Source of the DNA: JBBROS01 sp965213845
Lineage (GTDB): Bacteria; Pseudomonadota; Alphaproteobacteria; Acetobacterales; Acetobacteraceae
Assembly: GCA_965213845.1 (NCBI GenBank)
Contig: CBDCAI010000005.1
Location: 868,001-932,000 of the forward strand
Direction of reading: 5' to 3'
Length of the DNA: 64,000 bases
This document shows positions 7,925 through 16,381 of this stretch, piece by piece. Below the pieces are notes generated by a model. That model worked only from the letters and a program-made list of their open reading frames with translations. It did no database searches and was not told where the DNA came from. The stretch's first letter is position 1. Every line of letters begins with the position of its first letter. Made by a program: the position numbers and the translations under genes.

Positions 7925-8275
7925 GGTCTCTGGCCTCCCGACAAGTCATCTGACCCGTCGAGAGATCATGCGCGCGCCTTGGGCGCAAGCGGGGCCGGGC
8001 GCTCGCTTGACCCTTACATGCGTCCCAGGGAGGTGGAGCCGATCAGATCGGTTTAACCGGGTAGCGCATTCCCAGGTTGTTCAGGAGCGAGAGGGTCCCA
8101 TCCGCGTTCCTGACGATCGAGTCGCAGCGTGTGCCACGAACGACGCGTCGAAATCCACGCACATCTGGCCGTCCGCCCGGCGCCGTGCCGATGCGGTGTG
8201 CCGCGCGCCGGGGGCGTCGCCGACGCGGATCGCCGGACGGTTGCACGCCGCGGGCCCCGATGGTACCGCGGCGGC
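7925..8275. other. Long intergenic gap with a possible minus-strand gene remnant
   Basis: No intact gene between divergent hyi and the AI-2E protein. On the minus strand, 8043-8130 encodes a protein-like C-terminus (DSIVRNADGTLSLLNNLG, then MRYPVKPI and stop). About 40-70 bp upstream another frame reads DGQMCVDFDASFV. A single frameshift would join the two, so this may be a decayed gene. No start codon, family or RNA structure was recognised. Divergent promoters for both flanking genes should also lie here. Confidence 0.3.
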
Positions 8276-9352
8276 ATGAGACAGGGAACCGACGGGGTGG
8301 CCGAACGGGTGCTGGCCGGGGCACTGCTGGTCGGCCTGGCCGTGGGCTGCGCGGTCGTGCTGCTGCCGTTCCTGTCGGCCATCCTGTGGGGGGCGATCCT
8401 GGTGTTCACCACTTGGCCGCTGTTCGCCTGGGTGCGCGGGCACCTGCATCTGGGCAGCCGCGGCGCCGCGGGGGTCATGGTGCTGCTGACGGCGGTGCTG
8501 ATCGTGCTGCCGATCGCGGCGGCGGTGCCGGCCGGGGCGGATGACGCGAACGCGCTGCGCCGGTCGGTGGAAGAAGCGCTGGCCGCGGGGCTGCCGGGTG
8601 CGCCGACATGGCTGCAGGCGGTGCCGCTCATGGGCACGTCGCTGGCGGAGTCGTGGAACCAGTGGGCGGCGGACCTCAGTGTCATGGTCCGCTTCTTCAG
8701 CCCTTATTTCGGCATGCTGGCGGAAAACGGGCTCAAGATCCTCCTGGGCGTGGCCGGCGGCCTGGTGCAGTTCCTGATCGCGTTGATGGTGGCCTTCTTC
8801 TTCTGGGCGTCGGGCGACACGCTGAAGCTTTATCTGGACCGGATCGCGCAGCGGATCGCGGGCGACCGTGCGGCCCGGCTGGTGCGGGTGACCGGCGTCA
8901 CGGTGCGGGGGACGGTCTACGGCATCCTGGGCACCGCCTTCGTGCAGGGCGTGCTGACGACGATCGGGCTGACGGTCTCGGGCGTGCCGCGGGCCCTGCT
9001 GCTGGGGCTGATCGCCGGCCTGCTGTCGGTGCTGCCGATCGGGGCGCCCGTCATATGGATCCCGGCCTTCCTGTGGCTGCTGGGCACCGGTCATACCGGG
9101 TGGGGCATCTTCCTGGGGCTGTATGGGCTGCTGATCATCAGCGGGTCCGACAGCGTGATCCGACCCTACTTCATCTCGCGCGGTGCGCAGCTGCCGTTCC
9201 TGTTGACGATCCTGGGCGTGCTGGGCGGTGCGCTGGCGTTCGGCCTGCTCGGGATCTTTCTCGGCCCGGTGCTGCTGGGCGTCGGCTTTACGCTGGTGGC
9301 CGAGTTCGCCAGCGGCGAGGATGGCGCCGCCCCCGTTCCTAAGCCACTCTGA
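8276..9352 (+). CDS. AI-2E family transporter (PerM/TqsA-like membrane protein)
   Basis: 358-residue integral membrane protein. An N-terminal pair of helices (ALLVGLAVGCAVVLLPFLSA, LVFTTWPLFAW), a soluble middle part, and about five C-terminal helices, including GLIAGLLSVLPIGAPVIWIP and LTILGVLGGALAFGLLGIFL. The conserved late segment SDSVIRPYFISRGAQLP is the family signature (usually DNxLRPxLI). Members export small molecules or act as Na+/H+ antiporters; the autoinducer-2 label comes from one E. coli member and should not be read as function here. It ends 57 bp before the peptide importer genes. Confidence 0.88.
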   Translation: MRQGTDGVAERVLAGALLVGLAVGCAVVLLPFLSAILWGAILVFTTWPLFAWVRGHLHLGSRGAAGVMVLLTAVLIVLPIAAAVPAGADDANALRRSVEEALAAGLPGAPTWLQAVPLMGTSLAESWNQWAADLSVMVRFFSPYFGMLAENGLKILLGVAGGLVQFLIALMVAFFFWASGDTLKLYLDRIAQRIAGDRAARLVRVTGVTVRGTVYGILGTAFVQGVLTTIGLTVSGVPRALLLGLIAGLLSVLPIGAPVIWIPAFLWLLGTGHTGWGIFLGLYGLLIISGSDSVIRPYFISRGAQLPFLLTILGVLGGALAFGLLGIFLGPVLLGVGFTLVAEFASGEDGAAPVPKPL

Positions 9353-9409
9353 CTCCGGAACCGCTCTGACCACCGCTCGCCACGCCCCCGGGAGCCCCAG
9401 GAAAGCCGC

Positions 9410-10393
9410 ATGCTCGCGTTCATCGTTTCCCGCATCCTCCAGGCCATCCCGGTGCTGCTGATCGTCGGCTTCATCGCCTTCGCGATGTTCAAGTTCGTCG
9501 GCGACCCCGTCGTGATCATGCTCGGGACGGAATACACGGAGGCGTCGAAGGCGGCGCTGATCAAGTCGCTCGGGCTCGATCAGCCGTTCTTCGTGCAGTA
9601 TTTCGACTTCATGCTGAACGCGCTGCACGGGCGGTTCGGCGTCAGCTACCGCCTGGCGCGCCCGGTGATGGAGCTGATCGAGGAGCGGCTGCCCGCGACG
9701 CTGGAGCTGGCGGGCACGGCGGCGGTGCTGGCCCTGGCCGTGGGCGTGCCGATGGGGGTCTATACCGGCATCAGGCGGACGGCGTGGTCGTCGCGGGCCT
9801 TCATGATCTTCAGCCTGATCGGGGTCTCGTTGCCGACGTTCCTGATCGGCATCCTGCTGATCCTGGTGTTCAGCGTGCTGCTGGGCTGGCTGCCGAGTTT
9901 CGGGCGCGGCGACGTGGTGCGCTTCGCGTATTGGAGCACCGGGTTCCTGACCGTGTCGGGCCTGAAGGCGCTGGTGCTGCCGGCAATCACCCTGGGGCTG
10001 TTCCAGATGACGCTGATCATGCGGCTGGTGCGGGCCGAGATGCTGGAGGTGCTGCGGTCCGACTACGTGAAGTTCGCCCGGGCGCGGGGGCTGTCGCGGC
10101 GGGCGATCAACTTCGGGCATGCGTTGAAGAACACGCTGGTGCCGGTGATCACGATCGCCGGGCTGCAGATCGGCGGGATCATCGCGTTCTCGATCGTGAC
10201 GGAGACGGTGTTCCAGTGGCCGGGGATGGGGCTGCTGTTCGTGCAGTCGGTCCAGGTGGCCGACATCCCGGTGATGGCGGCGTACCTGATGCTGATCTCG
10301 GTGCTGTTCGTGCTGATTAACCTGATCGTGGACCTTCTCTACTATGCGGTGGACCCACGGCTGCGGATGGCCCGGCCCGGGGCTGCGAAATGA
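9410..10393 (+). CDS. dppB: Dipeptide/oligopeptide ABC transporter permease, DppB type
   Basis: 327 residues, six predicted helices starting at MLAFIVSRILQAIPVLLIVG. The N-terminus has the usual LGLDQPFFVQYFDFM before a periplasmic loop with GRFGVSYRLARPV. The cytoplasmic coupling segment, RAEMLEVLRSDYVKFARARG then LSRRAINFGHALKNTLVP, contains the EAA-type motif contacting the ATPase. It pairs with the next gene (ATGA overlap) to form the membrane channel. No binding-protein gene precedes it, unlike typical dpp/opp operons. Confidence 0.93.
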   Translation: MLAFIVSRILQAIPVLLIVGFIAFAMFKFVGDPVVIMLGTEYTEASKAALIKSLGLDQPFFVQYFDFMLNALHGRFGVSYRLARPVMELIEERLPATLELAGTAAVLALAVGVPMGVYTGIRRTAWSSRAFMIFSLIGVSLPTFLIGILLILVFSVLLGWLPSFGRGDVVRFAYWSTGFLTVSGLKALVLPAITLGLFQMTLIMRLVRAEMLEVLRSDYVKFARARGLSRRAINFGHALKNTLVPVITIAGLQIGGIIAFSIVTETVFQWPGMGLLFVQSVQVADIPVMAAYLMLISVLFVLINLIVDLLYYAVDPRLRMARPGAAK

Positions 10394-11337
10394 GCGCCCC
10401 TCCGGTGCCCTGGTTGCGTCATGTCGCCCAGGGGTGGGCCAACGCGTGGGACAGCGATCTGGCCTATGGCTTCCGGCGGTCGCCGATCGCAATCGTGTCC
10501 GTGGTCGTGCTGGTGGCGCTGCTGGGCGGCGCGATGTTCTCCCGCTGGGTGGCGCCGTACAATCCGTTCGACCTGGCCAGCCTGAGCCTGATGGACAGCC
10601 TGCAGCCGCCGGCCTTCATGCCGGAGGGCACGCGGGCGCATCTGCTGGGCACGGACGACCAGGGGCGCGACGTGCTTTCGGGCATCCTGTACGGGATGCG
10701 GATCAGCGTGATCGTCGGCGTGTCGGCGGTGGTGTTCGCGGTCGTCGTAGGGATCACGGTGGGGTTGCTGGCCGGGTATGCCGGCGGCACGACGGATGCG
10801 GTGCTGATGCGGATCGCCGACGTGCAGCTGAGCTTCCCGGCGATCCTGATCGCGCTGCTTGTGGACGGGGTGGTGACGGCCGCCCTGCCGCCGGCGATGC
10901 ACGAGCAGCTGGAGATCTATGTGCTGATCTTCGCCATCGGCATCTCGTTCTGGCCGCAGTTCGCCCGGACGGTGCGGGGCTCGACGATGGTGGAGCGGGG
11001 GCGGGAATACGTCATGGCGGCCCGGGTGATCGGGCTGTCGCCGTTGCGGATCATGGCGACGCACATCCTGCCGAACGTGGTGGGACCGGTGCTGGTGATC
11101 GGGACGCTGACGCTGGGCCTGGCGATCTTGAGCGAGGCGACGCTGTCGTTCCTGGGGGTGGGGCTGCCGCCGACGCAGCCCTCGGTCGGCACGCTGATTC
11201 GCATCGGGAACGACTTCCTGTTCAGCGGCGAGTGGTGGATCACGATCTTCCCGGGGCTGTCGCTGGTGCTGATGGTGCTGGCGATCAACCTGCTGGGCGA
11301 CTGGCTGCGCGACGCGTTGAACCCGCGGCTGCGATAA
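10390..11337 (+). CDS. dppC: Dipeptide/oligopeptide ABC transporter permease, DppC type
   Basis: 315 residues; second permease of the importer. Visible: the N-terminal helix IAIVSVVVLVALLGGAMFS, then LGTDDQGRDVLSGILYGMRI, the DppC/OppC signature, a long periplasmic/membrane core, and the coupling loop YVMAARVIGLSPLRIMATHI then LPNVVGPVLV. The end, GDWLRDALNPRLR, is typical. ATG overlaps the dppB stop by 4 bp. Confidence 0.93.
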   Translation: MSAPPVPWLRHVAQGWANAWDSDLAYGFRRSPIAIVSVVVLVALLGGAMFSRWVAPYNPFDLASLSLMDSLQPPAFMPEGTRAHLLGTDDQGRDVLSGILYGMRISVIVGVSAVVFAVVVGITVGLLAGYAGGTTDAVLMRIADVQLSFPAILIALLVDGVVTAALPPAMHEQLEIYVLIFAIGISFWPQFARTVRGSTMVERGREYVMAARVIGLSPLRIMATHILPNVVGPVLVIGTLTLGLAILSEATLSFLGVGLPPTQPSVGTLIRIGNDFLFSGEWWITIFPGLSLVLMVLAINLLGDWLRDALNPRLR

Positions 11338-11347
11338 GGGGGCGGGC

Positions 11348-12334
11348 ATGGCGCTGCTGGATGTCGAGGATCTGACGGTGGAGTTCCCGTCGCGCCGGGG
11401 GGTGCTGCGGGCGCTGGATGGGGTGAGCCTGTCGATCGCGGCGGGCGAGGTGCTGGGCGTGGTGGGCGAGAGCGGGGCCGGCAAGTCGTTGACCGGGGCG
11501 GCGATCATCGGGCTGCTGGAGCCGCCCGGGCGGATCGGCGGCGGACGGGTGCTGCTGGACGGGCAGCGGATCGACAACCTGCCGGACGAGCGGATGCGGC
11601 GGATCCGCGGCAAGCAGATCGGGGCGATCTTCCAGGACCCGCTGACGACGCTGAACCCGCTGTACACGGTGGGGCGGCAGCTGACCGAGACGATGCAGGC
11701 GCACCTGCCGCTGTCGGACGCCGAGGCGCGCAAGCGGGCGGTCGGGTGGCTGGAGGCGGTCGGCATCCCCGCCGCGGCCCGGCGGATCGGCAGCTATCCG
11801 CACGAGTTCTCGGGCGGCATGCGGCAGCGGGTGGTGATCGCGCTGGCATTGTGCGCGGAGCCGCGTCTGGTGATCGCCGACGAGCCGACGACGGCGCTCG
11901 ACGTGTCGATCCAGGCGCAGGTGATCGCGCTGCTGAAGCGGATCACGCGGGAGCACGGGACGTCGGTGATGCTGGTGACGCACGACATGGGGGTGATCGC
12001 CGAGACGGCGGACCGGGTGGCGGTGATGTATGCGGGGCGGGTGGTGGAGGTGGGTCCGGTGCGGGACGTGGTGCAGCACCCGGCGCACCCGTATACCGAG
12101 GGGCTGATGGGCAGCATCCCGTCATTGGAGGTGCGCGTGGAGCGTCTGCGGCAGATCGACGGGGCCATGCCGCGGCTGACGTCGATCCCGCCGGGGTGCC
12201 CGTACAACCCGCGCTGCCCGAAGGTGTTCGACCGCTGCCTGGTGGAGCGGCCGCCCTTGCTGGATGCAGGGCCGACGCGCGCGGCCTGCTGGCTGCACGC
12301 GCCGGGGTCCGCGCCGGAGCTTGCCCATGTCTGA
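11348..12334 (+). CDS. dppD: Dipeptide/oligopeptide ABC transporter ATP-binding protein, DppD type
   Basis: 328-residue ATPase. Walker A GESGAGKSLTG near residue 38, Q-loop FQDPLTTLNPLYT, signature FSGGMRQRVVIALAL near residue 155, Walker B LVIADEPTTALDVS, H-loop VTHDMGV. The C-terminus has the oligopeptide-specific extension with three cysteines (PPGCPYNPRCP, AACWL) that in this family can bind an Fe-S cluster. It overlaps the next ATPase gene by 8 bp. Confidence 0.94.
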   Translation: MALLDVEDLTVEFPSRRGVLRALDGVSLSIAAGEVLGVVGESGAGKSLTGAAIIGLLEPPGRIGGGRVLLDGQRIDNLPDERMRRIRGKQIGAIFQDPLTTLNPLYTVGRQLTETMQAHLPLSDAEARKRAVGWLEAVGIPAAARRIGSYPHEFSGGMRQRVVIALALCAEPRLVIADEPTTALDVSIQAQVIALLKRITREHGTSVMLVTHDMGVIAETADRVAVMYAGRVVEVGPVRDVVQHPAHPYTEGLMGSIPSLEVRVERLRQIDGAMPRLTSIPPGCPYNPRCPKVFDRCLVERPPLLDAGPTRAACWLHAPGSAPELAHV

Positions 12335-13319
12335 CACGCGGATCGTGCTCGAGGCGGACAAGCTGAGCCGCAGCTTCGACGTGTCGCGCCCCTGGCTGCA
12401 GCGGGTGCTGGCGCGGGAGCCCCGGCAGACCTTGCGGGCGGTGGACGAGGTGACCTTCGCGATCCCCGTGGGCACGACTCTTTCTCTGGTGGGCGAGAGC
12501 GGCTGCGGGAAAAGCACGGTGGCGCGGCTGGCGGTGGGGCTGTACCCGCCGAGCGGGGGAAGCATCCTGTTCGAGGGGCAGAGCCTTTCGGTGGCACGGG
12601 CGCAGCCGGCGCTGCGGCGGCGGATGAACATGATCTTCCAGGACCCCTATGCCAGCCTCAACCCACGCTGGCGGGTGCAGGACATCGTGGCGGAGCCGAT
12701 CCGGGCGTTCCGGATCCTGAGCGGGCGGGCGGCGGTGCTGGACCGGGTGGGCGCGCTGTTGTCGCAGGTGGGGCTGTCGCCGCGGGACGGGGAGAAGTTC
12801 CCGCACGAGTTCAGCGGGGGCCAGCGGCAGCGGATCAGCATCGCGCGGGCGTTGAGCAGCGAGCCGGAGTTCCTGGTGGCGGACGAGCCGACGAGCGCGC
12901 TGGACGTGTCGGTCCAGGCGCAGATCCTGAACCTGATGCGGGAGCTGCAGCAGCGGCTGCGGCTGACCTATCTGTTCATCAGCCATAACCTGGCGGTGGT
13001 GCGGCACATGTCGGACCAGCTGGGGGTGATGTATCTGGGGCGGATCGTGGAGATCGGGCCCGGGGAGAGCGTGTTCAGCCAGCCGCGGCATCCGTATACG
13101 CGGCTGCTGCTGGATGCGATCCCGGATCTGGCGATGACGGGGCGGGTGCGGACGCCGGTGGGGGGCGAGGTTCCGAGCCCGATCGCGCCTCCGCCGGGGT
13201 GCCCGTTCCATCCGCGCTGCCCGTTGGCGAACGAGCGGTGCCGGGTCGAACGGCCGGGCTACACGCGGGACGTCGACGTGCTGGTGGCGTGCCATGCTGT
13301 GGAGGAGGGGCGGGATTAG
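12327..13319 (+). CDS. dppF: Dipeptide/oligopeptide ABC transporter ATP-binding protein, DppF type
   Basis: 330 residues. Walker A GESGCGKSTVA, Q-loop FQDPYASLNPRW, signature FSGGQRQRISIARAL, Walker B FLVADEPTSALDVS, H-loop ISHNLAVV, and the family C-terminal extension PPGCPFHPRCPLANERC. It forms a heterodimer with the DppD-type protein to energise the DppBC channel. Start 12327 (MSDTRIV) is inside the end of dppD. The four-gene unit lacks a substrate-binding protein; a family-5 binding protein is encoded alone at 43898-45484. Confidence 0.94.
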   Translation: MSDTRIVLEADKLSRSFDVSRPWLQRVLAREPRQTLRAVDEVTFAIPVGTTLSLVGESGCGKSTVARLAVGLYPPSGGSILFEGQSLSVARAQPALRRRMNMIFQDPYASLNPRWRVQDIVAEPIRAFRILSGRAAVLDRVGALLSQVGLSPRDGEKFPHEFSGGQRQRISIARALSSEPEFLVADEPTSALDVSVQAQILNLMRELQQRLRLTYLFISHNLAVVRHMSDQLGVMYLGRIVEIGPGESVFSQPRHPYTRLLLDAIPDLAMTGRVRTPVGGEVPSPIAPPPGCPFHPRCPLANERCRVERPGYTRDVDVLVACHAVEEGRD

Positions 13320-13372
13320 GAACTTGTTAAGGATTTGGTGTTTGATTGAAGACGGTTGTGAAGGGGTTGGAG

Positions 13373-13759
13373 ATGGGTGGCACGGTGGCGCGTCGAAGCC
13401 GGGGCTTGGCAGCATACCAGCGGGGGCATCGGGCGGAAGCGCGGGCGGAGGATGCTTTGCGCCAGGATGGTTGGCGGGTCGTGGCGCGCCGGCTTCGGAC
13501 GCCGGCCGGCGAGATCGATCTTGTCGCGGAGCGTGACGGGCTGACGGCGCTGATCGAGGTGAAGGCGCGTGGATGCCTGGCGGATGCGGCCTTTGCGCTG
13601 CAGCCCCGGCAACAGGCACGGTTGATGGCGGCGGCCGAGATCGCGCTGGCGCAGAATCCCGGATGGGGGCAGGCCGGGCTGCGGTTCGACGTGATGCTGG
13701 TGGATGAGGCGGGTTCGGTGCGACGGGTCAAGGATGCGTTCCGCGCCGAAGCTGCCTGA
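13373..13759 (+). CDS. yraN: YraN/UPF0102 family protein (nuclease-like fold)
   Basis: 128 residues. The PD-(D/E)XK-like core is visible: RGHRAEARAEDALRQDGWRV, then GEIDLVAERDGLTALIEVKAR with the E, D and E-V-K positions of the restriction-endonuclease fold. The family is widespread, often beside rsmI, and its function remains uncertain (Holliday-junction or DNA-processing roles have been proposed). An AAGG 8 bp upstream supports the ATG at 13373; a TTG nine codons upstream is less likely. It may be cotranscribed with the dpp genes 53 bp upstream. Confidence 0.9.
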   Translation: MGGTVARRSRGLAAYQRGHRAEARAEDALRQDGWRVVARRLRTPAGEIDLVAERDGLTALIEVKARGCLADAAFALQPRQQARLMAAAEIALAQNPGWGQAGLRFDVMLVDEAGSVRRVKDAFRAEAA

Positions 13760-13768
13760 TCGGCGAAA

Positions 13769-14188
13769 TCAGGGCTTCGGTTCGAGGGGTAGCGGGGTTC
13801 GGCGGGCTATCGCCAGGATGCCGGCGCCCAGCACGGCGGCCAAGGTGGTGACCACGCCCAGCATCAACCGCGTCCGGTAAGCCAGGCTGCGCTCCTCGCG
13901 TTGCTGCTCGTCCAGCACGACCGCTTTCGCGGCGGCAACCCGGCCCGCCATCGGCCCGGTTCCATCGAGGACAGCCGCGGCCAGGTCGCCCAGGCGGGGG
14001 CGCAGCCGCTCCAGCCGCGCCGGCGCGTCCGGGGCGGCGGAGTCGGTCAGCACCGAATCCAGCGTGGCGGTGCGGACCTGGCCGCGTTCCAACGGGATGC
14101 TCCCGGCATAGCTCGCGAAAAGCCCGCACAGGCCGACCACGGCGAACAGCATGAGCAGGAAGGCGGTCCAGGCGTCGAAGCGGGGCAT
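13769..14188 (-). CDS. Hypothetical membrane protein with two helices
   Basis: 139 residues. The N-terminal helix AFLLMLFAVVGLCGLFASYA and the C-terminal helix LMLGVVTTLAAVLGAGILAI flank about 75 residues rich in Ala, Arg and Asp (RLERLRPRLGDLAAAVL), probably helical and periplasmic. The layout resembles the sensor half of a chemoreceptor or kinase without its signalling part, but I do not recognise a family. It converges on yraN with a 9-bp gap and is divergent from the cupin gene. Confidence 0.72.
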   Translation of the reverse strand: MPRFDAWTAFLLMLFAVVGLCGLFASYAGSIPLERGQVRTATLDSVLTDSAAPDAPARLERLRPRLGDLAAAVLDGTGPMAGRVAAAKAVVLDEQQREERSLAYRTRLMLGVVTTLAAVLGAGILAIARRTPLPLEPKP

Positions 14189-14264
14189 GTGCCATCCATC
14201 GGGCGTGGCGCGGTCCCGGTCAACCCGTCTGGCAATGTGCCGAGGCGTCGGTTAGCGTGCCGGC

Positions 14265-14600
14265 ATGACCGACAGCCCCTACCTGTTCCGCGCCGCCGAC
14301 CATCCCCTGACGCCGCACGGCGAAAAGCTCAAGGTGCGGGAGGCCGTGTCGGGCTTCGGTATCGCGCTGCGCTACCAGGAGCGGGCGCCCGATGCGCCGG
14401 GTGCGCCCGAGAGCGACTGGTGCCTGACGGGGCACAGCATCTTCGTGCTGGAGGGGCGCATCCGCTACCGCTTCGACACCCATACGGTGGAAGCGGGACC
14501 GGGCGACATGCTGCACATTCCCGCGGGACCGGAGCACCGCCACAAGCCGGGTGTGGTGGGTGACCGACCGGTCCGCTACGTGTTGACCGAATTCGGCTGA
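14265..14600 (+). CDS. Small cupin-domain protein
   Basis: 111 residues forming one cupin barrel. Motif 1 is degenerate (CLTGHSIFVLEGRIRYRFD), motif 2 is PGDMLHIPAGPEHRHKPG with two histidines. No catalytic assignment is possible; small cupins include dioxygenases, isomerases and sensory proteins. It starts at MTDSPYLF and is separated from rpmJ by a promoter. Confidence 0.85.
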   Translation: MTDSPYLFRAADHPLTPHGEKLKVREAVSGFGIALRYQERAPDAPGAPESDWCLTGHSIFVLEGRIRYRFDTHTVEAGPGDMLHIPAGPEHRHKPGVVGDRPVRYVLTEFG

Positions 14601-14622
14601 CCGAACCCGGCTCCGCGGCCTC

Positions 14623-14651
14623 TTGACAGCGGCGGGGCCGCTGGGTAGCAG
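14623..14651 (+). promoter_or_regulatory. Putative sigma-70 promoter of rpmJ
   Basis: Consensus TTGACA (14623-14628), 17-bp spacer, TAGCAG (14646-14651), 44 bp before the rpmJ ATG. Confidence 0.5.
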
Positions 14652-14695
14652 ACCGCCTCCCGAACGTATCCGGCCGATGGCCCACAAGGTTGAAG

Positions 14696-14821
14696 ATGAA
14701 GATCCGCAATAGCCTGAAGTCGGCCAAGCTCCGCGACAAGAACTGCCGTGTCGTGCGCCGGCATGGCCGCGTCTACGTCATCAACAAGAAGAACCCGCGC
14801 ATGAAGGCGCGCCAGGGCTGA
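14696..14821 (+). CDS. rpmJ: 50S ribosomal protein L36, zinc-less (C-) form
   Basis: Complete 41-residue L36: starts MKIRNSLKSAKLRDKNC, ends KKNPRMKARQG. Canonical L36 binds zinc through three cysteines and a histidine; here only Cys17 remains, so this is the C- form (RpmJ2/YkgO type), which several alphaproteobacteria use as their only L36. It is a structural component of the large ribosomal subunit. TTGAAG lies just upstream of the ATG, and a good promoter precedes it. Confidence 0.95.
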   Translation: MKIRNSLKSAKLRDKNCRVVRRHGRVYVINKKNPRMKARQG

Positions 14822-14929
14822 ACGGCTTCGGCTGAACTCACGAGGCGGCGCCCGGCGAACCCGGGGTCCGGCCTTGCGGGCACGGCCAGGCGGTTCCATC
14901 TTGCAGGGATAAGCAAGGGGAACCCGGAC

Positions 14930-16381
14930 ATGATCGCGCAGCCGCCGCCTAAGGCCGACGTGCTCGCCCGTCGCGACGAGATCGTGGAGGGACTGCGCCG
15001 GCTGGTTCCCGAGAACGCCGTCATCGCCGAAGCCTTGCGGCTGAAGCCGTACGAGACGGACGGGCTACCGGCCTATCGCCAGACCCCCATGGCCGTCGTG
15101 CTGCCGGCGACGACCGAGGAGGTTTCGGCCGTCCTGCGCTTCCTGCATGCGAACGGCGTGCGCGTGATCCCGCGCGGGGCCGGAACCAGCCTGTCGGGCG
15201 GGGCGCTGCCGCTGGAGGACAGCGTCGTCGTCGGATTGATGAAGATGAACCGGATCGTCTCGATCGACTATGCCGACCGCTGCGCCACGGTGCAGGCCGG
15301 CGTCACCAACATCGGCATCACGACCGCCGTCAGCGCCGAGGGCTTCTTCTACGCGCCGGACCCGAGCAGCCAGCTGGCGTGCATGATCGGTGGCAACATC
15401 GGCATGAACTCGGGCGGCGCGCACTGCCTGAAGTACGGCGTGACGGCGAACAACCTGCTGGGCCTGCGGATCGTGACGATCGAGGGGGAGATCATCGACC
15501 TCGGCGGCGCGCACCTCGATGCGGCGGGCTACGACTGGCTGGGGATCATCACGGGCAGCGAGGGCATGCTGGCGATGGTGACCGAGGTCACGGTGCGGAT
15601 CCTGCGCAGTCCCGAGGGCGCGCGGGCGATGCTGGTGGCGTTCGACGCCAACGAGACGGCCGGGCGCGCGGTGGACGCAATCATCGGGTCCGGGATCATC
15701 CCCGTGGCGCTCGAGTTCATGGACCGGCCGGCGATCCATGCCTGCGAGGCGTTCGCGCATGCCGGGTATCCGCTGGATGCCGAGGCGCTGCTGATCATCG
15801 AGGTGGAGGGCAGCGTCGCCGAGCAGGACTGGATGCTGGCGCGGATCGCGGCGCTGTGCGAGCCGTTCGCGCCGCTGAGTTTGCGGGTGAGCCAGTCGGC
15901 CGAGGAGAGCCTGGCGATCTGGAAGGGCCGCAAGGGGGCGTTCGGCGCGGTGGGGCGGATCAGCCCGGACTACCTGTGCATGGACGGCACCATCCCCACC
16001 GGCCAGCTGCCCCTGGTGCTGCGCCGGATCGGCGAGATGAGCGAGCAGCACGGGCTGAAGGTGGCCAACATCTTCCACGCCGGCGACGGCAACCTGCACC
16101 CCCTGATCATGTTCGACGCCAATGAACCCGGCTGCTTCGAGCGGGCGGAGCGGTTCGGGGCCGACATCCTGCGCCTGTGCGTGGAGGTGGGCGGCTGCCT
16201 GACCGGCGAGCACGGCGTGGGGGTGGAGAAGCGGGACCTTATGCCGGTGCAGTTCACCGCGATCGAGCTGGACCAGCAGCGGCGGATCAAGTCGGCCTTC
16301 GACCCGGATTGGCTGCTGAACCCCAGCAAGGTGTTCCCGCTGACCGACCCGCCGATGGGGCGCCCGGCCCTTGCCGCCTGA
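14930..16381 (+). CDS. glcD: Glycolate oxidase subunit GlcD (FAD-binding oxidase)
   Basis: 483 residues, FAD-linked oxidase of the vanillyl-alcohol-oxidase fold. FAD-binding segment around residues 60-200: RVIPRGAGTSLSGGALPLED, then the GGNIGMNSGGAHCLKYGVT pyrophosphate loop. The C-terminal substrate domain has NIFHAGDGNLHPLI and GCLTGEHGVGVEKRDLM. It oxidises glycolate (or D-lactate) to the 2-oxo acid and passes electrons through GlcE/GlcF to the quinone pool. AGGGG lies just upstream of the ATG. First of three glc genes. Confidence 0.95.
   Translation: MIAQPPPKADVLARRDEIVEGLRRLVPENAVIAEALRLKPYETDGLPAYRQTPMAVVLPATTEEVSAVLRFLHANGVRVIPRGAGTSLSGGALPLEDSVVVGLMKMNRIVSIDYADRCATVQAGVTNIGITTAVSAEGFFYAPDPSSQLACMIGGNIGMNSGGAHCLKYGVTANNLLGLRIVTIEGEIIDLGGAHLDAAGYDWLGIITGSEGMLAMVTEVTVRILRSPEGARAMLVAFDANETAGRAVDAIIGSGIIPVALEFMDRPAIHACEAFAHAGYPLDAEALLIIEVEGSVAEQDWMLARIAALCEPFAPLSLRVSQSAEESLAIWKGRKGAFGAVGRISPDYLCMDGTIPTGQLPLVLRRIGEMSEQHGLKVANIFHAGDGNLHPLIMFDANEPGCFERAERFGADILRLCVEVGGCLTGEHGVGVEKRDLMPVQFTAIELDQQRRIKSAFDPDWLLNPSKVFPLTDPPMGRPALAA

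Noticed and set aside
7925..8275. tRNA or small structured RNA in the long gap
   Set aside because: No T-loop (GGTTCGA-type) sequence or cloverleaf arms could be found on either strand.
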